Counted from the first letter of the stretch, positions 25,726 to 32,812 are shown. The stretch: 64,000 nucleotides of DNA from Nonomuraea solani (GCF_900108335.1 NZ_FNVT01000006.1:248001-312000), one strand, 5' to 3'. The notes: a model not told the origin generated them from the letters alone. A program made the numbers and translations.

Positions 25726-26586
25726 ATGCACAGTTCGCACTCGCCCAGTTCCAGCGCCCAGGCGGCCAGGCAGGCTCTTGCATTGCGGCTACGCGATATC
25801 CGCCTTGATGCTGGCCTGAATGCCAGGGCGCTTGCGGCCCTTGCTGGTTGGCATGAGGCCAAGACCTCTCGGATTGAGAACGCCAAGAAGCAGCCGTCCG
25901 AAAGCGACCTTGCCGCTTGGGTGCAAGCGTGTGGGGTGCCCGGCCTGCTCCCTGAGCTGGTTGCTGAGCTACGCGCGGTGGACTCGGCGTGGCTGGACTG
26001 GCGGCGGGCCGAAAAGACCGGTCTCACCCATCTGAACGTCGCGGTGCGCGAGCTGTACGAACGTACTCGGCTCTATCGGTCGTACTGCCAAGATGTCGTT
26101 CCCGGTCTCCTTCAGACAGCCGGGTACACCACGGCGACGTTGGCGGCCATCCGCGACGGCAGAAAGGTACCGGTGGATGATGTCGCCGATGCCGTTGCTG
26201 AGCGTATGGCCCGTCAGCACATCCTTTACGAGGGCAATCACCGGTTCGTCTTCATCTTGGAGGCCGCAGCACTCACCTACCGGCGTGGCGGGCCTGAGGT
26301 GATGATCGGCCAGCTCGGATATCTGCTGGAGGCTATGGCGCTGCCATCGGTGTCCCTGGCTCTGATCCCGCCCGACGCGGAGCGCGCGGGCCGTTGGCCT
26401 GTCGAGAACTTCTACATCTTCGATGACGCGCAGGCCAACGTGGAGTTGGTCTCGGGCTTCCTCACGATCACTCAACCGCGAGAGATCGAGATGTACACCG
26501 AGACGTTCATGCGCTTCCACGAGATAGCCGTTTTCGGTCGAGATGCCCGAGCCCTAATCAAGCAAGCGATGGACGCCTTCGAGTAG
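25726..26586 (+). CDS. XRE regulator with Scr1/DUF5753 domain
   Basis: A 286-residue regulator. XRE HTH at about 18-70 (LRLRDIRLDAGLNARALAALAGWHEAKTSRIENAKKQPSESDLAAW). The C-terminal DUF5753/Scr1 domain has ERTRLYRSYCQDVVPGLLQTAGYTTATL, RMARQHILY, FILEAAALTYRRGG, and VENFYIFDD. This is the family of AbaA/WhiJ-type regulators in Streptomyces, which are controlled by small partner proteins. The DUF6879 and 83-aa proteins upstream, and the 92-aa protein downstream, are candidate partners. CGCAAG iterons in both flanking promoters are candidate binding sites. Confidence 0.88.
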   Translation: MHSSHSPSSSAQAARQALALRLRDIRLDAGLNARALAALAGWHEAKTSRIENAKKQPSESDLAAWVQACGVPGLLPELVAELRAVDSAWLDWRRAEKTGLTHLNVAVRELYERTRLYRSYCQDVVPGLLQTAGYTTATLAAIRDGRKVPVDDVADAVAERMARQHILYEGNHRFVFILEAAALTYRRGGPEVMIGQLGYLLEAMALPSVSLALIPPDAERAGRWPVENFYIFDDAQANVELVSGFLTITQPREIEMYTETFMRFHEIAVFGRDARALIKQAMDAFE

Positions 26587-26589
26587 CCG

Positions 26590-26609
26590 TCCGCAAGTAT
26601 CCGCAAGTT
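26590..26609 (+). promoter_or_regulatory. CGCAAG iterons, islet promoter 2
   Basis: TCCGCAAGTA and TCCGCAAGTT are tandem 10-bp repeats just after the Scr1-like gene and 39 bp before the 92-aa gene. Same core as the iterons at 24930-24953. Confidence 0.55.
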
Positions 26610-26647
26610 TGTGGAGTCGTCGATACGCCCCTGCCTACCGTCAAGGC

Positions 26648-26926
26648 ATGCCCGGACAGACTGCCCCCTCCCACGCCCACCGCTCGGCCTGGTTAGCCGA
26701 CTCCCCGGCCCCCGATGAGATCAAGGCTCTAGGCCCTCCAGCGACGCCACCGCCCCCTCCGACGTGGGCGCGTGACAGCTACCTAGGGCAGATGCTTGCG
26801 CGTGGCTTCCGCGAGCTGGGCGCGGGCGCGGAGGTCGGCCCGATGCGTATGGGAGTCGGGCCTACCTCGAACTTGCAGAAGAGAACGGCTTGCTGGCGTT
26901 GCGACCCAACACCAAACCCAGCGTAG
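26648..26926 (+). CDS. Small islet protein, unknown (92 aa)
   Basis: A 92-residue protein with a proline-rich middle (LGPPATPPPPPTWARDSYLGQML). I recognise no domain. The ATG at 26648 is preferred to 26609 because TACCGT lies exactly 6 nt upstream, the leaderless pattern seen across this window. It is preceded by CGCAAG iterons and followed after 11 bp by the next gene. It is the weakest coding call in the islet. Confidence 0.5.
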   Translation: MPGQTAPSHAHRSAWLADSPAPDEIKALGPPATPPPPPTWARDSYLGQMLARGFRELGAGAEVGPMRMGVGPTSNLQKRTACWRCDPTPNPA

Positions 26927-26937
26927 GAGGCTCCACC

Positions 26938-27339
26938 ATGGTCAACACCGAGACGTCCGAAGTACGCGAAGTAGGCCCGTGGGTTGCAACGCACGCATCG
27001 GAGATCAATAACGCTGTCGCCGTACGTCGGGCCGTCAAGGGCGGAGTGGTCCAGGTCTGCGAATTGGCGAACCCGGAGCACATCGCCACCATAACGGCTA
27101 CGGCGTGGGCGAACTTCTGTGCCAAGGTGCGGAACTACGAATACCAGCCAGAAGCGTACGGCAACATCGCAATCTTCAGGATCGCGGAAACGGGCACCAG
27201 CCCCAAGCCGATCATCACGACCATGACGAACTATCAGGTGTTCACGCATTCGATCCGCGAAGGGCGTTTCGACAAGCTTCCGCCCGTCGAAATCGGCCTA
27301 TCGGTCGGCAAGTGGCTGACCGCAACAAGTATGGTCTGA
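26938..27339 (+). CDS. Islet protein, unknown (133 aa)
   Basis: A 133-residue soluble protein with a strong ribosome binding site (GGAGG). Residues 10-65 (GPWVATHASEINNAVAVRRAVKGGVVQVCELANPEHIATITATAWANFCAKVRN) loosely recall DUF397 proteins, which also end in an aromatic AW-x-x-F segment and partner with XRE regulators; the match is too weak to assert. The end (TNYQVFTHSIREGRFDKLPPVEIG) is unassigned. Confidence 0.7.
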   Translation: MVNTETSEVREVGPWVATHASEINNAVAVRRAVKGGVVQVCELANPEHIATITATAWANFCAKVRNYEYQPEAYGNIAIFRIAETGTSPKPIITTMTNYQVFTHSIREGRFDKLPPVEIGLSVGKWLTATSMV

Positions 27340-27357
27340 TCCAGCCGGAGACCCCGA

Positions 27358-27657
27358 ATGAGCACCGAGCAAAAACCACGTAAGCGGCCTGCGGTGAACC
27401 TGCCTCACATCGTGTGGCTTACCCGTTCCGACACCCTGGATTACGGGATGATAGGCAGTGTCAAAGCGTTCTCGATCCACTTTTTCGACAACCGCTACAA
27501 CTTGAGCACACGCCTACCCACTTGCGGAGGCACGCCCTATCCGCCCGAAGAGTTCACAACGAACCAGCGGGCGAGGGATCGCGCGGAAGGGATCCGCAAC
27601 GAGTGGGAGCAGGCACTTTCAACGCCGTACAAGGGACGCCTAAAGGAAGCCTCATAG
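27358..27657 (+). CDS. Islet protein, unknown (99 aa)
   Basis: A 99-residue basic protein (STEQKPRKRPAVNLPHIVWLTRSDTLDYGMIGSVKAFSIHFFDN...). The ribosome binding site GGAG is 7 nt upstream. It is 18 bp downstream of the preceding gene and probably co-transcribed. No domain recognised. Confidence 0.65.
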   Translation: MSTEQKPRKRPAVNLPHIVWLTRSDTLDYGMIGSVKAFSIHFFDNRYNLSTRLPTCGGTPYPPEEFTTNQRARDRAEGIRNEWEQALSTPYKGRLKEAS

Positions 27658-27752
27658 ACGCCCCCGGTTCGGCGAGCCTGGCCGCCAAGCCGGGGTGCCG
27701 CCCCCGGTCAGGAAGGCAGACGAACCCCCCGCACTGGCGGTTTCCTGCCTGA

Positions 27753-27781
27753 GGATCGCGCGCTTCCCCGCTTCGCGATCC
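27753..27781 (+). ncRNA. Stem-loop, candidate structured RNA element 1
   Basis: GGATCGCG (27753-27760) pairs with CGCGATCC (27774-27781): a perfect 8-bp stem, 13-nt loop. No T-run follows, so it is not a simple terminator. Confidence 0.3.
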
Positions 27782-27797
27782 GCCGCCCACCTGGCCA

Positions 27798-27812
27798 GGG
27801 GCTCAAAGCCCC
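27798..27812 (+). ncRNA. Stem-loop, candidate structured RNA element 2
   Basis: GGGGCT-CAA-AGCCCC: a perfect 6-bp stem with a 3-nt loop, between element 1 and the terminator. Confidence 0.3.
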
Positions 27813-27835
27813 CCAGAACACAGAAAAGCCCCCAA

Positions 27836-27860
27836 GGGCCCGGGAGACCCTAGGGGGCTT
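27836..27860 (+). terminator. Islet terminator
   Basis: AAGCCCCC (27836-27843) pairs with GGGGGCTT (27853-27860). The A-rich left flank and AAGCCCC/GGGGCTT style resemble the 24775-24813 hairpin at the islet's other end. Confidence 0.65.
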
Positions 27861-27931
27861 CACTTATGCGCTCACAGGCTCACTCAGGCGCATCCGATGC
27901 AGGGTGCAACGTTCCGTCGTAGCATCGCGCT

Positions 27932-28447
27932 GTGACAGGTGAAGAGATCAGCCTGTTCGACGCCTGGTCGGCGTGGGCTGACGGTGTAGACATCAGGCAG
28001 CGCGTCCTGTGGGGTTTAGAGATCTACTGGTGGGCACGCTGGGGAAAGGTGGCCGCCCTGCTCGCTGGTCTCGTTCTCATCATAGATATTATCGGTCCCG
28101 AGCGGATAGAGGCTTATCTCAAAGAAAGGCGCGAAAGAAAAGGCCGCGCCGGGATGGAGTTGGCGTCCATCGTTGCCACTGTTCTTGTAGTGGGCTGGCC
28201 TACATTAGTCCTAGCCTTTGCAGGCGCTATGCTGGCAACACACGACAACTTAATCCCAGGAATCGCGCTTTTTAGCGTAGCGTTTATCATGATGTCAATG
28301 GGCAATTGGCTTGTGCCCACAGTAGAGCGCAAATCGACCGACGCTCTCATGTGGGCAACCACTCACACAAGATTCCTTCGTGTAGTGCGAATCATGAGCA
28401 TACTCATGCTAGTGGCAGGCTTCCACTTTGACTTTCTAGTAAGCTAG
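27932..28447 (+). CDS. Islet membrane protein with TTA codons
   Basis: A 171-residue membrane protein with about four segments (WGKVAALLAGLVLIIDIIG; LASIVATVLVVGWPTLVLAFAGAML; LIPGIALFSVAFIMMSMGNWLV; VVRIMSILMLVAGFHFDF) and a basic cytoplasmic loop (KERRERKGR). No family recognised. The GTG at 27932 has TAGCAT exactly 6 nt upstream (leaderless). Base composition is visibly more AT-rich than the neighbours, and two TTA codons (28205, 28250) occur, rare in these genomes and linked in Streptomyces to bldA control and to acquired genes. Confidence 0.75.
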   Translation: MTGEEISLFDAWSAWADGVDIRQRVLWGLEIYWWARWGKVAALLAGLVLIIDIIGPERIEAYLKERRERKGRAGMELASIVATVLVVGWPTLVLAFAGAMLATHDNLIPGIALFSVAFIMMSMGNWLVPTVERKSTDALMWATTHTRFLRVVRIMSILMLVAGFHFDFLVS

Positions 28448-28728
28448 ATATCGATCCGAGGCCTTGCTTAGCTCCTGGTATGGCGTTTCACCTCAAAATC
28501 AGGCCATTTCTCAGCCTTTCTCGATGGTAGGACTGACATCAATCCGCAGGTCGCCATGCGCAACCGGCCCCCGTAGGGCCGAATCGCCAGACCCGTACAT
28601 CCTGCGAGGGACAGCCCTCCACAGTTCCTAATGAGGGCTGGCTGTGGGGGTTACCCACCCCTTAGGCCGCGACGGTTGCCTTTGCGGTTGCGAGGGCTTC
28701 CGGTCGAATGACCTTCGACCCATAAAAC
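28448..28728. other. Non-coding right end of the islet with interleaved stems
   Basis: No gene. It holds CGGCCC-5-GGGCCG near 28565-28581 and the interleaved stems at 28612-28647, then GGGGT/ACCCC pairing near 28645-28660. The host gene resumes at about 28729. Confidence 0.4.
28612..28647 (+). ncRNA. Candidate H-type pseudoknot
   Basis: CAGCCCTC (28612-28619) pairs with GAGGGCTG (28633-28640); CCACAG (28619-28624), in the loop of that stem, pairs with CTGTGG (28642-28647). One base is shared, and the order is that of an H-type pseudoknot. It may be an RNA element or a fortuitous fold. Confidence 0.3.
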
Positions 28729-28926
28729 GTGAAGGCCACGAACGATATCGCCGGGCCCTTGCCCTGCGGAAAGGCGTGGGGCCACGGCGGCGGCACCCGG
28801 GGGTACTCGACGGTGGCGTTCAGCTCCGCCGACGGTTCACGGCAGCTCGCCCTGTCGATGACCCCCTACTCCGGCGACCCGGAGAAGGCGGCCATGACCC
28901 TGCTGATCTCCGCGCTGTGCTCTTGA
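28729..28926 (+). pseudogene. Serine hydrolase, 3' fragment of the gene at 24199
   Basis: A 65-residue reading frame whose bulk, CGKAWGHGGGTRGYSTVAFSS ... LALSMTP ... ISALCS, is the third-motif region and C terminus of a serine beta-lactamase/DD-peptidase. It has the HGGG form of the HxG motif and the usual end of exported family members. It has no ribosome binding site or signal of its own and fits the 5' fragment at 24199-24741. About 130 residues between the two pieces are absent. Confidence 0.8.
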
Positions 28927-29154
28927 CTTGATCTGACAGCCGGGCCGGGCGTGGCCGCATCAGGACAGCCCTTCCCGATCTCCTTCAACAGGGCACATGC
29001 CTGGCAGGCGTGGTGCTGGGGCTCCGCGAGCCACGCCAACGGCCGACCCCAAATACCCGATCTTCCAATTCAATATGTCGCGACTCATTGACCTGTCGCG
29101 AAGCGGCACATAACGTCCGGTGGCAGTTCTCCACACCGAGCAGAGGAGCCCGCC
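28927..29154 (+). promoter_or_regulatory. Intergenic region and promoter of the HExxH gene
   Basis: The promoter is -35 TTGACC (29088-29093), a 17-bp spacer and -10 TAACGT (29111-29116), with the start codon at 29155. Direct repeats TGTCGCGA flank the -35 (29076-29083 and 29094-29101), a candidate operator. The rest is empty. Confidence 0.6.
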
Positions 29155-30621
29155 GTGCACGAGATCCATCAGTACGACATCGGGTACGAGGTGGCGACCC
29201 TGCCGATCGTCTCGTTACCCGCGCTCCTCGACGACGCCGTCGTCAAGGAGCGGATGGGTCGCAGCGGGCTCACCCAGTTCTCCCTCCGCTCCGTGGGCGA
29301 CCTGAGCGACCAGGAGGCCCTCGCCCTGAAATGGCTGCTCGCCGAATATGCCGTCCACGGCCGGGGGAACAAGACGTTCAACCAGATCCTGCCGCTCGGC
29401 CGCGCCGCCAGGGGCCCGGTCACCCTCTCCTACGAGGGAACCAAGGGCACGGCCACCCTTCTCGGCCGCGAACTCCCGCTCGGCGGCGCGCCCCTGGTGG
29501 CCGACGACGAGACGCTGAAGCGGCATTTGATGCGGGACTACTCGTTCTCGGCCATCACCGGAGACTGGTCACAGGAGGAGCTGACCAAGGTCTACTACGC
29601 GCTGCGGCACGTCAAGGCGGCCGACCGGCCGGCTCTGCACGGGCTGGAGCTGGCCCGCGTCGGCCAACTGGCGGCCGACACCCAGGGCGGCCACCGCCTG
29701 GCGCTGTTCAGTCACGTCCCGGACCCCATCGTCGGCTCCCCGGGCAGGATCCGGGTGGCGGACCCCACGTTCGAACAGGACAAGGTCGCCTTCTACGGGC
29801 AGAGCGGCACGGTCATCCACCCGGCGAGCGCGCAGATCCTGCTGCACGAGGTCGGCCATGCCGTGGAGAGCCTCATGCCCAGGTCCGACGCCAGGCGGAA
29901 CGCCGGCCTGGCCGCCGAGAGCGTCGGCGCCGGCCCGTACGCCGCGAACCAGACGGTGCCCCAGGAGGTCATCGCGCGGGCGCTCGACCTGCGGTACACG
30001 GAGCTCACGGAGATGAACGCGCTCCTGAAGCTCGCCTTCGAAACCGTCACGGCGCTGCAGAAGGGGAGCACCGACGCCGCTACCAAGCGCGCCGCCTGCG
30101 AGGCCGCGGGCGGCAAGCTGCGCCGGCTGGCGCAGGCGTCCCAGCTCGATGAGGCGCGACGGCTACGCGACGAGCTCCAGGCCGACTACACCGCCCTGAC
30201 CAGCCTGTACGGCGACGCCATCAAGGTGGGCAACCAGGGCGCCACGGCGTCGAAAGAGCAGTTCGCCCACATCGTGGAAGAGGCGGGGAAGCTGGGAGAC
30301 GCGTGCTGGCGGGAGTTCACCCAGGAGCTCGTCCGCTGGAGCGAGATACGGCTGCTCGAGGTCGCGTGGCGGAGCGGGCACGCACGGCTGGAGCCCCGTC
30401 GCACCGGCCGCGAGCAGCGGTTCGTCGCCTACGTCAACACCAACGGGATCCGCCACGACCTGACCCCCTACACCACCGCCTACTTCCAGACCTCCCAGGC
30501 CGGCGGCGAGCTGTACGCGGAGGCGTTCTCGCTCTGGCTCGTCCATCCCGAGGGCCTGGCCGAGCACAGCCCAGCGTTGCGGGCGTACTTCGACGACGGT
30601 CAGTACCGGCAGGACGCCTAG
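29155..30621 (+). CDS. Putative zinc metalloprotease (HEVGH, ATLF-like third ligand)
   Basis: A 488-residue protein without signal peptide. The zinc motif is HEVGH (His231, Glu232, His235, in SAQILLHEVGHAVESL). About 220 residues later GELYAEAFSLWLVHPEGL (Glu452/Glu456) resembles the glutamate motif of anthrax-lethal-factor-like peptidases and polymorphic-toxin metallopeptidases (EFFAEAFxxY). Between them lies a coiled-coil-like insert (about 290-390, LRYTELTEMNALLKLAFETVTALQKG..., RLRDELQADYTALTSL). The first 200 residues are unassigned. The start is a GTG with AGAGGAG. No delivery or immunity gene is visible. Substrate and role unknown. Confidence 0.75.
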   Translation: MHEIHQYDIGYEVATLPIVSLPALLDDAVVKERMGRSGLTQFSLRSVGDLSDQEALALKWLLAEYAVHGRGNKTFNQILPLGRAARGPVTLSYEGTKGTATLLGRELPLGGAPLVADDETLKRHLMRDYSFSAITGDWSQEELTKVYYALRHVKAADRPALHGLELARVGQLAADTQGGHRLALFSHVPDPIVGSPGRIRVADPTFEQDKVAFYGQSGTVIHPASAQILLHEVGHAVESLMPRSDARRNAGLAAESVGAGPYAANQTVPQEVIARALDLRYTELTEMNALLKLAFETVTALQKGSTDAATKRAACEAAGGKLRRLAQASQLDEARRLRDELQADYTALTSLYGDAIKVGNQGATASKEQFAHIVEEAGKLGDACWREFTQELVRWSEIRLLEVAWRSGHARLEPRRTGREQRFVAYVNTNGIRHDLTPYTTAYFQTSQAGGELYAEAFSLWLVHPEGLAEHSPALRAYFDDGQYRQDA

Positions 30622-31025
30622 CCCGCCTTGGCACGCGCCGCCACGATGATCAGGGCGCCGGCGATGGTCCCGGCGAAGAACGGGGACGGCACGAGCAGGA
30701 CACCGCCCAGCGCGCACCACACCGCGAGCCCCCAGCCGATCCCGGCGGGCACGGCCACCCCACGGCCGGCGAGATGCCAGGTCAGCAAGCCCAGAAGGAT
30801 CAACGGGACGGCGAAGCCGCCCGGCCCCGCCCAGAAGGTGATCTTGTTCTGGAACTCCGCCGCGCCCTGGTCCGCGAACGTGAGCGGGACGGCCGCCCAC
30901 AGCCCCCGATCCACCCAGCCGGTGACGCCCGCGACAGAGATGACCGCCAGCAGGGACAAGTGCCCGATTCCCAGGAAGAGCATGATGCCGCCCGCCCAGC
31001 GGAGCAGGCGTTTTCTGGAGTCCAT
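30618..31025 (-). CDS. Small membrane protein (DUF6463-like)
   Basis: A 135-residue protein with four membrane segments (WAGGIMLFLGIGHLSLLAVIS; FWAGPGGFAVPLILLGLLTWHLAG; GIGWGLAVWCALGGVLLVPSPFFAGTIAGALIIVA). The GIGH, FWAGPGGF and late PSPFF pattern fit DUF6463. The ATG at 31025 has GGGAGG upstream. It is divergent from the TetR gene, and both promoters lie over two tandem palindromes, so it is the likely target. Its stop overlaps the HExxH gene stop by 4 bp. Confidence 0.75.
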   Translation of the reverse strand: MDSRKRLLRWAGGIMLFLGIGHLSLLAVISVAGVTGWVDRGLWAAVPLTFADQGAAEFQNKITFWAGPGGFAVPLILLGLLTWHLAGRGVAVPAGIGWGLAVWCALGGVLLVPSPFFAGTIAGALIIVAARAKAG

Positions 31026-31043
31026 CGCGGCTGACCTCCCATT

Positions 31044-31085
31044 TATACGGTTCCGTACAGTTGATGTGTACGGTACCGTACACAT
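31044..31085. promoter_or_regulatory. Tandem TetR operators
   Basis: A perfect 22-bp palindrome (31064-31085; arms ATGTGTACGGT and ACCGTACACAT) and a second, degenerate copy (31044-31059, TATACGGTTCCGTACA) lie 23 bp apart between the membrane gene and the TetR gene. Confidence 0.7.
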
Positions 31086-31103
31086 GCGACGCGATCAACG
31101 GAG

Positions 31104-31664
31104 GTGGCCCCGATTCCCGCTGTGGCCCGCACGACCCGAGCCCGCTGGATAGAAGCGGGCCTCGAAGCCCTCGCCGAGGGCGGACCCGACGCGATCCGCG
31201 TCGAAACGCTCGCCGCCCGGCTCGGCGTGACGAAAGGCGGGTTCTACGGGCATTTCGACGGCCGTCCCGCGCTGCTCGCGGAGATGCTCGACGAGTGGGA
31301 ACACCGCTCGACCCGGGAGGTCCTCGCCCAGGTCGAGACCGAGGGCGGCGACCCCGCCGACCGGATCCGGCGCGTCGGCCGGCTGACCTTCTCGGAGGAC
31401 CTGCACCGGATCGACCTCGCGATCCGGGCCTGGGCCCGGCACGACGAGTCCGTCGCGGCGCGCCTGCGGCGGATCGACAACGAGCGCATGGGCTTTCTGC
31501 GCACGATGTTCGGCTCCTTCATCACCGACCCGGACGAGATCGAGGCCCGCAGCACCCTGGCGTTCGCGCTCGCGATCGGCCGCCACTTCATCGTCGCCGA
31601 CCACCCCGGCTACACCACCCGCGACGTCGTGCGGCTCGCCGGGGAACACCTTCTGCGCCCGTGA
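31104..31664 (+). CDS. TetR-family regulator
   Basis: A regulator of up to 186 residues. HTH: RVETLAARLGVTKGGFYGHFDGRPALLAEML. The rest (RLTFSEDLHRIDLAIRAWARHDESVAARLRRIDNERMGFLRTMF) resembles TetR members that control small membrane proteins. The start is uncertain: the GTG at 31104 lies inside GGAGG, the ATT at 31113 has ideal spacing but is a rare start, and the GTG at 31122 is 17 nt from GGAGG. The upstream palindromes imply autoregulation. Confidence 0.85.
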   Translation: MAPIPAVARTTRARWIEAGLEALAEGGPDAIRVETLAARLGVTKGGFYGHFDGRPALLAEMLDEWEHRSTREVLAQVETEGGDPADRIRRVGRLTFSEDLHRIDLAIRAWARHDESVAARLRRIDNERMGFLRTMFGSFITDPDEIEARSTLAFALAIGRHFIVADHPGYTTRDVVRLAGEHLLRP

Positions 31665-31668
31665 ACGG

Positions 31669-32718
31669 TCAGGGCCTGGCCTCGTAGACGATGTTGAACG
31701 GGGTCTGCGCCACGCGCCGGAAGCGGCTGAACCCCGCCTCGGTGGTGACCAGGCGCACCGGCTCCTCGCCCGCCTGGGCGCCCATGGAGTAGCCGCCGTC
31801 CTGCGAGAGCGCGTTGGGCACGCACAGGAACGCCGAGAACGCGTAGTAGGCGCGGCCCACCGGGTTGAGGTTCTCGCTCACCGACGAGCCCGCGGCCGGC
31901 TCCACGATCATCCAGGTGCCGTCGTCCGCGAGCTGCTCGCGTACGCGCCGCGCGGCCCCGAGCGGGTCGCCCATGTCGTGCAGGGCGTCGAACGTGGTCA
32001 CCAGCCCGTACGGCCCGTCGTCGAAGGTCTGCGCGCCGGCCACCCGGAAGTCGACCCGGTCGTGCAGCCCCAGGTCCCCGGCCTGCTTGCGGGCCCGCTC
32101 GACCGAGTCGCGGTGGTAGTCCCAGCCGACGAAGGCCGACTCGGGGAAGGCCCGCGCCATGAGCGTCGTGGACGCGCCGTGCCCGCAGCCGATGTCGGCG
32201 ACCCGGATCCCGGCACGGAGCCTGGACTCCATGCCGTCGAGCGCGGGCAGCCAGTCGTTGACCAGGTGGGCGGTGTAGCCGAAGCGGAAGAAGCGCTCGC
32301 AGCCGGCGAACACGTCCGCGTCGTGCCGGTGCCAGCCGATGCCCTCGCCGGTGCGGAACGCCTGGGTGATCTCCGGCTCGGCCTTCAGGGCGCCGAGGGC
32401 GAGCTGGAACCCGCCGAGTACGGGCCCGTCGGGGTCGGTCAGCGCGTACGCCTGCTCCTCGGTCAGCGAATATCTGCCCGACGCGGCGTCGTACTCGACG
32501 TAACCGCCCGCGGCCTGCCCCCGCAGCCACTCCTCGATGTAGCGCGGCGCCGTACCCGTGCGTTCCGCCAGCTCGTCCGGCAGCGCCGGCCGTTCGGCGA
32601 GGGCGTGGTAGAGGCCGAGCCGATCGCCGATGACGACGCCGCCCGCCGCCATGGTGGCGCCGACGTCCCCGACGAACTTGAACAGAAACTCCATGAGACG
32701 TTGTTCGTCTATCGCCAT
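31669..32718 (-). CDS. Class I SAM-dependent methyltransferase with N-terminal winged helix
   Basis: A 349-residue enzyme of the Rv2258c-like group. Residues 15-110 form a dimerising winged-helix region (DRLGLYHALAERPALPDELAERTGTAPRYIEEWLRGQAAGG). The SAM loop is RVADIGCGHGASTTL, followed by FVGWDYHRDSVERARK and motif IV LVTTFDALHDMGDP. Similar to tuberculosis-type small-molecule methyltransferases; the substrate is unknown. The ribosome binding site is GGGGAGAAGG. It is convergent with the TetR gene, 5 bp apart, and 95 bp downstream of the next methyltransferase on the same strand. Confidence 0.9.
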   Translation of the reverse strand: MAIDEQRLMEFLFKFVGDVGATMAAGGVVIGDRLGLYHALAERPALPDELAERTGTAPRYIEEWLRGQAAGGYVEYDAASGRYSLTEEQAYALTDPDGPVLGGFQLALGALKAEPEITQAFRTGEGIGWHRHDADVFAGCERFFRFGYTAHLVNDWLPALDGMESRLRAGIRVADIGCGHGASTTLMARAFPESAFVGWDYHRDSVERARKQAGDLGLHDRVDFRVAGAQTFDDGPYGLVTTFDALHDMGDPLGAARRVREQLADDGTWMIVEPAAGSSVSENLNPVGRAYYAFSAFLCVPNALSQDGGYSMGAQAGEEPVRLVTTEAGFSRFRRVAQTPFNIVYEARP

Positions 32719-32812
32719 GACCTTCTCCCCCCGGTCGTGATGGATGACAGGAATCCATGTAATCCACCCGGGCCGGCGCCGCCCAGCTCCACTCAGGGCG
32801 CGAATCCACGGC

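Larger units (their letters stand above)
27658..27931. other. Non-coding stretch with a run of hairpins
   Basis: No gene. Three consecutive stem-loops occupy 27753-27860 (see separate entries), preceded by a longer imperfect inverted repeat (AGGCAG near 27714, CTGCCT near 27745). TAGCAT at 27920-27925 serves as the -10 of the next gene. It could be an untranslated RNA or stacked terminators. Confidence 0.4.
24732..28728. mobile_element. ~4-kb accessory islet splitting the serine hydrolase gene
   Basis: The islet lies between the two halves of the broken gene. It carries a terminator, inverted repeats, six small genes (83-aa protein, DUF6879, Scr1-like regulator, three unknowns), a membrane gene with two TTA codons, and structured non-coding DNA. 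No integrase, transposase or flanking direct repeat is visible, so I infer a decayed or replaced element rather than a live one. Boundaries are estimated from where the host protein sequence stops and resumes. Confidence 0.55.

Noticed and set aside
28660-28720. Possible tRNA or tRNA-derived attachment site (GGTCGAATGACC)
   Set aside because: No cloverleaf with acceptor, anticodon and T arms can be built around it.
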